Of a stretch of 19,855 nucleotides of DNA, positions 13,970-19,855 are shown in pieces. The notes below the pieces were generated by a model. It had not been told where the DNA came from, ran no database searches, and worked only from the letters and a program-made list of their open reading frames with translations. Every line of letters begins with the position of its first letter. The first letter of the stretch is position 1. The DNA is from Sedimentisphaerales bacterium. Lineage in GTDB: Bacteria; Planctomycetota; Phycisphaerae; Sedimentisphaerales; Anaerobacaceae. Both the position numbers and the translations under genes were made by a program. The stretch is from contig JAFGTU010000507.1 of assembly GCA_016933985.1 (NCBI GenBank), forward strand, positions 1-19,855. The letters are read 5' to 3'.

Positions 13970-15031
13970 ATGCCGCGAAATCAGAAGCACAGCCCAGCAG
14001 ATACGCCGCGAGCTGCTTCATCAGGGTCTCGCCTGAGGCTTGCAATGTGCGCACTGCGCGGACCTGTTTGTTCTTTCTTAACTCGTCTGCGGCGCATACT
14101 GCGCATCGTAAGCGAGCGGACCATCGTCAGCCTTATTTTTCTGTGCGGCGTCAGTGCGGTCATTTTCGTTTTTGGCATATTCTTCTTTGTATTTCGCGAA
14201 GGTGCTCCGTTTTTGCGACACGGGTTTGACGCGAAGGAGTTCTTCCTGAGCCCCGACTGGTATCCGACATCGGCAACGAACAAGCGGTACGGGATTCTTG
14301 CACAATTGATAGGGACGGGAACAGTAACGCTCGTTGCAATGCTTGTCGCCGTGCCGTTCAGTCTTGGCGCCGGCATCTTCATTGCCGAGTTTTGCGGGAA
14401 GAAGACCAGAGAGATAATGAAGATTCTGATTGAGCTTCTGGCGGCAATTCCATCGGTGGTATGGGGATTCATCGGATTGATGGTTATGAATCCTTTAATC
14501 ATTTGGCTGACAGGCGCGCCTATCGGCCTGAACGTGCTCAACGCCGGGGTCATAGTCGGGCTGATGAGCGTGCCTATTATCGTCACCATCGCCGAGGATG
14601 CGATTCGTGCCGTGCCCGATACGTATATTGAGGCGGCTGAAGCCCTGGGCGCAACACGGTGGCAATTAGTCCGCAAAGTAATCCTGCCGGCGGCGAAAAG
14701 CGGTTTGCTCGCTGCGGTCCTTCTTGGCGTCGGCCGAGCCGTGGGCGAGACAATGGCGGTGCTGATGTGCACAGGGCACTCGATCAACATTCCCTTTGAC
14801 GGCAAGGCCCCGTTCTTTCACGTGCTGGATTCCGTCAGAACGCTCACTGCAACGATTGCCGCAGAAATGGGCGAGGCGCCGAGGCTCGAAGTGAATGCCG
14901 ACGGCACGTTCCCGGCGGAAGCGCTGCATTACCAGTCCCTTTTCGTTATCGGGATAGTCTTGTTTGCCGTTACTTTTGTGATTAACGTCACAGCGGACTT
15001 GATAGTTAAAGGAATTCGCAAGAGGAAATAG
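13970..15031 (+). CDS. pstC: Phosphate ABC transporter permease PstC (copy 2)
   Basis: The 353-residue protein has a basic N-terminal cytoplasmic extension of about 45 residues, then six predicted helices. Core motifs are canonical: 'LLAAIPSVVWGFIGLMVMNP', EAA loop 'EAAEALGATRWQLV' and 'GVGRAVGETMAVLMCTG'. AGAGGA precedes the ATG at somewhat long spacing (about 9-10 nt), and the next in-frame ATG, 26 codons on, would remove most of the extension. It follows pstS3 by 27 nt, and its stop codon shares one base with the GTG of pstA2 (TAGTG). It should pair with PstA2. Confidence 0.93.
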   Translation: MPRNQKHSPADTPRAASSGSRLRLAMCALRGPVCSFLTRLRRILRIVSERTIVSLIFLCGVSAVIFVFGIFFFVFREGAPFLRHGFDAKEFFLSPDWYPTSATNKRYGILAQLIGTGTVTLVAMLVAVPFSLGAGIFIAEFCGKKTREIMKILIELLAAIPSVVWGFIGLMVMNPLIIWLTGAPIGLNVLNAGVIVGLMSVPIIVTIAEDAIRAVPDTYIEAAEALGATRWQLVRKVILPAAKSGLLAAVLLGVGRAVGETMAVLMCTGHSINIPFDGKAPFFHVLDSVRTLTATIAAEMGEAPRLEVNADGTFPAEALHYQSLFVIGIVLFAVTFVINVTADLIVKGIRKRK

Positions 15032-15942
15032 TGAAGAATCACGGCAATACAAAGAATCTGTTCGCAGCCACCGAGCTAATCAACAAGAAGCTGCGCGCCC
15101 AAAGGATTGTGAAATGGATCTTCGGGTTGATGTCCGTGGCGATCCTGATTCCCCTTGTTGGGCTGACTACCTGCCTGATCATTCGGGCGTGGCCCTCGCT
15201 TACGTGGGACTTCTTAACGGACGTGCCCAAGCAGGGGATGCGGAGCGGCGGCATCTGGTCGGCTCTGGTGGGGACTATGTACACCGTGACATTCTCTCTG
15301 CTCGTTGCCGTTCCGGTGGGCGTGATGGCCGGCATCTATCTTAACGAGTATGCCCGCGACAACTGGTTTACACGGATAGTCAATCTTGCCGTGGTTAACC
15401 TTGCGGGCGTGCCAAGCATTGTGCACGCTCTGTTCGGATTGGGGGCTTTTGTTGTCTTTGCGGGCTTAGGCAAATCGATACTCTCGGCATCATTGACGCT
15501 GGCGATAATGACGCTTCCGGTGATAATCGTGTCCACCAAGGAGGCCCTCTTGGCTGTTCCGTTGACTTTCAGAATGGCATGTTGGAATCTTGGGGCGAGC
15601 CGATGGCAGACGATTCGCACTATCGTTCTGCCGAATTCGATAGGAGGGATTCTCACTGGGATCATTCTTCAGGTCTGTCGTGCGGCGGGCGAGACGGCGC
15701 CGATTATGTTCACGGGGGCCGTCTTCTACAAGGCTGTTCAGCGCGGCGATTTGTTCCCTTACAAGCCGACAGAGCAATTCATGGCGCTTTCTTATCACCT
15801 GCACACGATTTCCACTCAAGTGCCCGGTGTGCCGGAGTCCATGCTTTATGCAACGGCCGTCGTGCTGCTCGGTTTTGTTCTGGCATTCAACACGATAGCA
15901 ATTGTGCTACGGACACGAATACGCAACAGAAAGAAATGGTAG
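15031..15942 (+). CDS. pstA: Phosphate ABC transporter permease PstA (copy 2), altered EAA loop
   Basis: The 303-residue product has the normal PstA length, with only about 30 residues between TM1 and the permease core ('GTMYTVTFSLLVAVPVG'). Hallmarks include 'LAGVPSIV' and 'CRAAGETAPIMFTGAVF'. The cytoplasmic coupling loop reads 'FRMACWNLGASRW': the usual Glu of the EAA motif is Met182, and 'ALALG' has become 'CWNLG'. The 'SIVYG' segment reads 'SIVHA'. These are departures from PstA1, which is canonical at the same sites. It starts with GTG coupled to the pstC2 stop, with AGAGGA upstream. The altered docking loop may match the altered PstB2. Confidence 0.91.
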   Translation: MKNHGNTKNLFAATELINKKLRAQRIVKWIFGLMSVAILIPLVGLTTCLIIRAWPSLTWDFLTDVPKQGMRSGGIWSALVGTMYTVTFSLLVAVPVGVMAGIYLNEYARDNWFTRIVNLAVVNLAGVPSIVHALFGLGAFVVFAGLGKSILSASLTLAIMTLPVIIVSTKEALLAVPLTFRMACWNLGASRWQTIRTIVLPNSIGGILTGIILQVCRAAGETAPIMFTGAVFYKAVQRGDLFPYKPTEQFMALSYHLHTISTQVPGVPESMLYATAVVLLGFVLAFNTIAIVLRTRIRNRKKW

Positions 15943-15946
15943 TATT

Positions 15947-16708
15947 ATGCCAGAGACCGGCAGCATAGAAATCAAAGACCTGACTGTTCGTTACCGCAAC
16001 AAGATTGCGCTGGACGGCGTATCTCTGTCTATCCCCGCAAAGGGAATCTATGCAATCATAGGCCCTGCGAATTCGGGCAAGACCACCTTGCTCAAGAGCA
16101 TAAACAGGACGATTGAAAGCGAGGCCGGTGTGTCCGTCAAGGGGCAGATATTCATTGACGGCCGGAATACTAAGCGCATTCGCGACATCTATGAGCTTAG
16201 AAGGAGAATCGGCATGGTCTTTCCCCTGCCTGTGGGGCTGCCACTGTCAATCTATGACAACGTCGCTTACGCCCCGCGCATTGCAGGCAAACATGCCAGG
16301 AGCGAGCTCGACGAGATAGTCGAAAGGAGCCTGAGGCAGGCGGCCCTCTGGGATGAAGTCAAGGATCGTCTCAAGAGCCTCGGCACGATGCTTTCGGGCG
16401 GGCAGCAGCAAAGGCTTACGATAGCGAGAGCGCTCTCGCACGATCCTGAGATTCTCTGCCTGGACGAGTTCTCCATCGCGGTTGACCCTGTAACGACCAT
16501 GCGTATTGAGGATGTCCTGGTCGAGCTGAAGAACAAAATGACCATCATTCTCGTTACGAATCTTGTTCAGCAGGCCCGCAGGCTTGGCGATTTGACCTGC
16601 TTTATGAACATGGGTAAAGTGGTCCAAGTCGATGAGACCGAGAAGATGTTCTCGGATAATCCGGGCAACCAGCTTACCTACGACTACGTCCACGGCGTTT
16701 TCGGATGA
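15947..16708 (+). CDS. pstB: Degenerate PstB-family ATPase (PstB2): signature kept, Q-loop and switch His lost
   Basis: The 253-residue product aligns with PstB1 along its whole length. Intact: Walker A G39-T46 ('GPANSGKT'), signature 'LSGGQQQR' (149-156) and Walker B D173-E174. Altered: the Q-loop Gln is Pro93 ('VFPLPVGLP' for 'VFQKPNPFP'), the switch His is Asn205 ('VTNLVQQ' for 'VTHNMQQ'), 'DEPCSALD' reads 'DEFSIAVD', and Walker A lacks the PstB 'SGCGK' form. No frameshift explains these changes, and the frame is intact. It probably cannot hydrolyse ATP well in its own site but can lend its signature to a partner. It lies 4 nt after pstA2, with only a weak ribosome site. Confidence 0.9.
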   Translation: MPETGSIEIKDLTVRYRNKIALDGVSLSIPAKGIYAIIGPANSGKTTLLKSINRTIESEAGVSVKGQIFIDGRNTKRIRDIYELRRRIGMVFPLPVGLPLSIYDNVAYAPRIAGKHARSELDEIVERSLRQAALWDEVKDRLKSLGTMLSGGQQQRLTIARALSHDPEILCLDEFSIAVDPVTTMRIEDVLVELKNKMTIILVTNLVQQARRLGDLTCFMNMGKVVQVDETEKMFSDNPGNQLTYDYVHGVFG

Positions 16709-16715
16709 CACTATT

Positions 16716-17501
16716 ATGGCCGCAAATCAGCAACACGCCGAATACGCAATAGAAACATCGAACCTGAATCTCTGGTACGGAGATTTCCAGGCTTTGCTGA
16801 ATGTCTGCACTAAAATCAAGGCCGGCATCATCACGGGCCTTATTGGTCCATCCGGCTGCGGCAAGACCACCTTGCTCCGCTGCTTCAACCGCATGAACGA
16901 GCGATTCGAGAACGTCCGGGTCGAAGGAAGCGTGGAGATATTGGGAAGCAACATCTACGACCCTGAGGTCTCGGTGGTGGAGCTGAGAAAGAGAGTCGGT
17001 ATGGTATTTCAGCGTCCGAATCCGCTGCCCCTGTCCATCTACGATAACGTGGCTTTTGGGCTGAAGGTGCACTCGCCCTGGCGCAGTCTCTACAAAGACG
17101 ATATAGACGCCGCTGTTGAAAAGGCGCTGGAAGAGGTCTTTCTGCTGGATTCCGTCAAAGACCAGTTGCACAGGAAGGGCACCGACCTGCAGCTTGAACA
17201 GCAGCAGAAGCTCTGCATCGCCCGGCTGCTTCCGCTCAAGCCGGAATTGCTGCTGATGGACGAGCCGTGCTCCGCTTTGGATGCCGCCGGCACAGAGGCC
17301 GTCGAAGATCTGCTCTTGAGCCTGCGAGGGCGCTATACGATTGTCATCGTAACACATAATATGGCCCAGGCGCGACGAATCAGCGATGAATGTATTTATA
17401 TGCTCAATGGGAAGTTAATTGAGCACGGGGAAACTTCAGACATCTTCCTGAATCCCAAAGACAAAAGAACCGAAGAATATATTGAAGGCCGATACGGCTA
17501 A
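16716..17501 (+). CDS. pstB: Degenerate PstB-family ATPase (PstB3): catalytic site kept, LSGGQ lost
   Basis: The 261-residue product lies 7 nt after pstB2. Intact: Walker A G44-T51 ('GPSGCGKT'), Q-loop Q99 in 'VFQRPNPLP', Walker B D182-E183 in 'LLMDEPCSALD' and switch H214 in 'VTHNMAQ'. The ABC signature is replaced: residues 158-162 read LQLEQ where PstB1 has FSGGQ and PstB2 has LSGGQ, while the following 'QQKLCIAR' is conserved. No other reading frame restores LSGGQ. It therefore keeps a full catalytic half-site but should not activate a partner's site. With PstB2 it would form one consensus site. The ATG at 16716 begins the conserved region; an upstream in-frame start overlaps pstB2. Confidence 0.91.
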   Translation: MAANQQHAEYAIETSNLNLWYGDFQALLNVCTKIKAGIITGLIGPSGCGKTTLLRCFNRMNERFENVRVEGSVEILGSNIYDPEVSVVELRKRVGMVFQRPNPLPLSIYDNVAFGLKVHSPWRSLYKDDIDAAVEKALEEVFLLDSVKDQLHRKGTDLQLEQQQKLCIARLLPLKPELLLMDEPCSALDAAGTEAVEDLLLSLRGRYTIVIVTHNMAQARRISDECIYMLNGKLIEHGETSDIFLNPKDKRTEEYIEGRYG

Positions 17502-17523
17502 TACTTGAGCACTGGAGAATGCA

Positions 17524-18228
17524 ATGCCTCTACGATTTGATTCAGACCTCGGAAAACTAAAACAGAAGCTTCTGCACATGGCCGCCATTGCCGAACAGAT
17601 GATCCAGAGTATGAACTCGGTCCTCATAGACCGGGCCGAGGAGCTCTTAGGCAAGATATATGAGAACGAAAAGTCGCTGGATCGCATACAGAAGGAGATT
17701 GATGAGGAGACAATAAGGCTTATCGGCGTTCACACCCCTGTGGCCGGGGATCTGCGGCTCCTCCTTATGATGGCCCGCATCAATGCGGAGATCGAGCGTA
17801 TCGGTGATAAAGTGGTCGATATAGGCCATTTTGTTGAGAACTTCCTTCAGGCAAAACACACCCGCGACGTCATCGACTTCACACATGTCGCCAATGTTAC
17901 CGAACAGATGCTTCATAGCGCCGTGAATGCCTTTATCAATAAGTCCGTCAACGAGGCAATAGCGGTCATAAATGCCGACGAAGAGGTCGATCGAATAACG
18001 GACCAGACATTCCGGGTCTTGTTCACTCACATGCTCTCTTGCCCCTCGGACATCGGCTTTATACTTGGTCTAATGCTTGCGGCCCAGGCCCTTGAGAGGA
18101 TTGCCGACCACGCCGTCAATATCGCGGAAGACGTCATATATATGGTCGAGGGCGAAGACGTCCGACATAGGAAAGTCGAGGATATAGACAACCTCGACAA
18201 GAATTCTGGCTCGCCGGATGCAGGGTAA
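17524..18228 (+). CDS. phoU: Phosphate signalling regulator PhoU (copy 2)
   Basis: The 234-residue all-helical product has both PhoU metal-site motifs, 'EIERIGDKVVDIGHFVE' and 'ALERIADHAVNIAEDVIYMVE', plus an acidic, polar C-terminal tail of about 20 residues. GGAG lies 7 nt before the ATG. It ends the second Pho operon, 22 nt after pstB3, and would couple the PstCA2-PstB2/B3 complex to PhoR or act redundantly with PhoU1. It is clearly diverged from PhoU1, so this is not a recent duplication. Confidence 0.92.
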   Translation: MPLRFDSDLGKLKQKLLHMAAIAEQMIQSMNSVLIDRAEELLGKIYENEKSLDRIQKEIDEETIRLIGVHTPVAGDLRLLLMMARINAEIERIGDKVVDIGHFVENFLQAKHTRDVIDFTHVANVTEQMLHSAVNAFINKSVNEAIAVINADEEVDRITDQTFRVLFTHMLSCPSDIGFILGLMLAAQALERIADHAVNIAEDVIYMVEGEDVRHRKVEDIDNLDKNSGSPDAG

Positions 18229-18234
18229 TCCTGC
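18220..18234 (+). terminator. Weak hairpin overlapping the phoU2 stop
   Basis: GCAGG (18220-18224) pairs with CCTGC (18230-18234) around a 5-nt loop that contains most of the stop codon, followed by a C-run and TTT. It is short and lacks a proper T-run, so it is only a possible operon end. The 142 bp from here to 18370 show no gene or Pho repeat. Confidence 0.2.
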
Positions 18235-18370
18235 CCCCCCTTTGCACTACAACGCGACTTGGGTCGCAATAGCACGCTCCATTCACTCTGGGAATAGTCT
18301 GGATGTTTACCCGCAGTGGGATTAACATATCAGGCCATGATAGATATGATTATCGCTTCGAAGGAATTGT

Positions 18371-18976
18371 ATGACCTTACGTAAGCTGCGAGTCAATGTT
18401 CTTCGATTGGCTTTTTTGCCGATCGTTTTTGTGGGGCTGTTTGTCAGGCCGTCCTGGGCGCTCGAATCCACGATGGCTTTTCTTGTTGAGCTCGGCGGAT
18501 TTGTGTTTCTCCTGGCAGGGCTGACAGTACGTATATGGTGCACCTTCTATATCGGGGGTCGAAAATCTAAAGAGCTCATCACAACAGGCCCGTTCTCGAT
18601 ATGCAGGAATCCGCTTTACGCAGGCACTTTTCTTTTAGCCTTCGGTATCGGGCTTTGCTTCGAGAACATGCTGATGCTTCTGCTCGTGCTTGTCGTCATT
18701 ATCCCGACGCACGTGCTTGTAGTTCGATTGGAGGAGGGCCATCTCGAAGGAGTCTTCGGCGAAGAGTACCGCCTTTACAAGGAAAGTACGCCGAGATTCC
18801 TGCCTCGGATAAGAAACTACAGGAGCCCCGATACGGTCAGCGTTTCAGTCCATGCTATTCGGCGGATAGCCATGGACACAATCGCCGTGCTGCTCCTGCC
18901 GGAGATAGAAGACTTGCTGGAAGTGCTTCATGCCCACGGAATCCTTCCGGTGCTGTGGCACTTTCCTCCCGCATGA
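18371..18976 (+). CDS. ICMT/PEMT-family membrane methyltransferase
   Basis: The 201-residue product has about four predicted membrane helices (about 11-25, 36-56, 84-97, 101-119) and the family core: 'TTGPFSICRNPLYAGTFLLA' (71-90), E121-E122 in 'RLEEGHLEGVFGEEYRLY' (119-136) and a 'TPRFLPR' end (140-146). This SAM-dependent family methylates phospholipids, isoprenylcysteine or other membrane thiols or amines, and the substrate cannot be told from sequence. About 55 residues follow the family's usual end, finishing in a hydrophobic stretch, which is unusual. AAGGA is 5 nt before the ATG. Its stop overlaps the candidate start of the next gene as ATGA. No Pho promoter is seen. Confidence 0.82.
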   Translation: MTLRKLRVNVLRLAFLPIVFVGLFVRPSWALESTMAFLVELGGFVFLLAGLTVRIWCTFYIGGRKSKELITTGPFSICRNPLYAGTFLLAFGIGLCFENMLMLLLVLVVIIPTHVLVVRLEEGHLEGVFGEEYRLYKESTPRFLPRIRNYRSPDTVSVSVHAIRRIAMDTIAVLLLPEIEDLLEVLHAHGILPVLWHFPPA

Positions 18977-19855
18977 TTGGATGCCTGGCATTGACGATGT
19001 TGACAATAGATAAAAGTGTGATTCATAAAGCGGGACGGCGAGTTGCTCTGCGTTTTTCTGTTGTTGTGATTCTGGCTGCTCTGTCGTCGATATGTCGCAG
19101 TGCAGCGGATGAAGAGGAAGCAAAACCCGCGGTTTTGACGCTGAAGCGGATATTCACGGATGAGGAGTTTAAGACGGAGGACTTCGGCCCGGCGAAATGG
19201 CTGGAGGATAGAACGGGTTATACGACGCTCGATGATTCGCCGGACCGTGAAGAGGCCAAGGATATAGTGCGGTACGACCCTCAGACGAACAGTCGCAGCA
19301 TCCTGGTTGCGTCGAAACGGCTGATTCCGCAAGGCGAATCCCAGCCGATGGAAATTGAAGATTATTCCTGGTCCAAGGACGGCAGAAAGCTGCTCGTATT
19401 CACAAATACGCAGCGGGTATGGCGAACCAATACGCGGGGGGATTACTGGGTGCTCGATTTGGAGACGTGGGCCTTGCATAAGCTGGGCGGAGACGTTGAG
19501 CCTTCAACCTTGATGTTTGCGAAGTTATCGCCGGACGGGGAACGCGCAGCTTACGTGCGAGAGATGAATATCTACGTCGAAGACCTCGACAGCGGGCGGA
19601 TCAGACAGTTGACCAAAGACGGCGGCGGCAACATCATCAACGGCACATCCGATTGGGTCTATGAGGAGGAGTTCGGCCTGCGGGACGCATTTCGCTGGAG
19701 TCCGGATGGTAGATACATCGCGTATTGGCAGTTCGACACTGAGGGCGTAGGCGAGTTTCATCTGATCAACTACACGGATTCGCTCTATCCGAAGATTACG
19801 AGCTTTCAGTATCCCAAGGTCGGCCAAACCAATCCCGCGTGTCGAATCGGGGTGA
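18973..19855 (+). CDS. Dipeptidyl peptidase IV family protein, N-terminal part (truncated by window end)
   Basis: The frame is open to the last base, so only about 294 residues are visible. A signal peptide is likely (basic 'IHKAGRR', then hydrophobic 'FSVVVILAALSSI'). The eight-bladed DPP-IV propeller domain begins after it, with 'YSWSKDGRKLLVFTNTQRVW', 'LSPDGERAAYVREMNIYV', 'DWVYEEEF', 'AFRWSPDGRYIAYWQFD' and, at the edge, 'YPKVGQTNPACRIGV'. 'DWVYEEEF' carries the paired glutamates that bind the substrate N-terminus in S9B peptidases. The serine catalytic domain lies outside the window. The start is uncertain: ATG 18973 overlaps the previous stop, and ATG 18997 or GTG 19018 are alternatives, none with a clear ribosome site. 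Confidence 0.85.
   Translation, partial: MIGCLALTMLTIDKSVIHKAGRRVALRFSVVVILAALSSICRSAADEEEAKPAVLTLKRIFTDEEFKTEDFGPAKWLEDRTGYTTLDDSPDREEAKDIVRYDPQTNSRSILVASKRLIPQGESQPMEIEDYSWSKDGRKLLVFTNTQRVWRTNTRGDYWVLDLETWALHKLGGDVEPSTLMFAKLSPDGERAAYVREMNIYVEDLDSGRIRQLTKDGGGNIINGTSDWVYEEEFGLRDAFRWSPDGRYIAYWQFDTEGVGEFHLINYTDSLYPKITSFQYPKVGQTNPACRIGV

Noticed and set aside
16716..17501. Possible frameshift or sequencing error destroying LSGGQ in PstB3
   Set aside because: The flanking residues stay aligned to PstB1 on both sides, the codon count is conserved, and neither other frame encodes LSGGQ at this site.
1..19855. tRNA, rRNA, CRISPR array, transposase or phage genes
   Set aside because: I looked for cloverleaf-like segments, regularly spaced repeats, transposase or integrase motifs and terminal inverted repeats and found none.

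Overview
The window is a chromosomal phosphate-starvation (Pho) locus of a Gram-negative bacterium, most likely a planctomycete of the Phycisphaerae/Sedimentisphaerales type. That assignment is an inference. It rests on a GLUG-repeat surface protein with a dockerin-like tail at the left edge, a porin with a signal peptide and N-terminal coiled coil (so an outer membrane), and moderate GC. No RNA genes, IS elements, CRISPR arrays or prophage genes were seen.

Layout. 1-762: 3' end of a secreted GLUG/dockerin-like protein. 763-981: two strong hairpins with a shared flank. 982-1167 (minus): small membrane protein. 1168-1455: divergent regulatory region. 1456-3919: phoB and phoR. 3920-4854: regulatory region with three Pho-type promoters, a candidate terminated small RNA and a 68-aa membrane protein gene. 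4855-6198: putative porin. 6310-12717: first transport operon, pstS1-pstC1-pstA1-pstB1-unknown-phoU1-pstS2. 12718-13036: intergenic promoter. 13037-18228: second operon, pstS3-pstC2-pstA2-pstB2-pstB3-phoU2. 18371-18976: ICMT/PEMT-type methyltransferase. 18973 to the end: N-terminal part of a DPP-IV family (S9B) peptidase.

How it works together. PhoR would sense phosphate status through PhoU/Pst and phosphorylate PhoB. I read six promoters with the same design: four CTAACA-like hexamers at exact 11-bp periodicity, then a -10 hexamer whose first base lies exactly 15 bp after the first base of the last hexamer. They precede the minus-strand small protein, a small-RNA/small-protein region (two promoters), the porin, pstS1 and pstS3. 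phoB itself instead has a near-consensus sigma70-type promoter.

Most notable. The second operon carries two adjacent PstB ATPases whose defects are complementary. PstB2 keeps LSGGQ but has lost the Q-loop glutamine and the switch histidine. PstB3 keeps Walker A/B, Q-loop and histidine but has lost LSGGQ. They look like halves of an obligate heterodimer with one working ATP site, unlike the usual PstB homodimer. PstA1 of the first operon carries about 240 extra residues predicted outside the cytoplasm, and a 122-aa protein of unknown function sits between pstB1 and phoU1.
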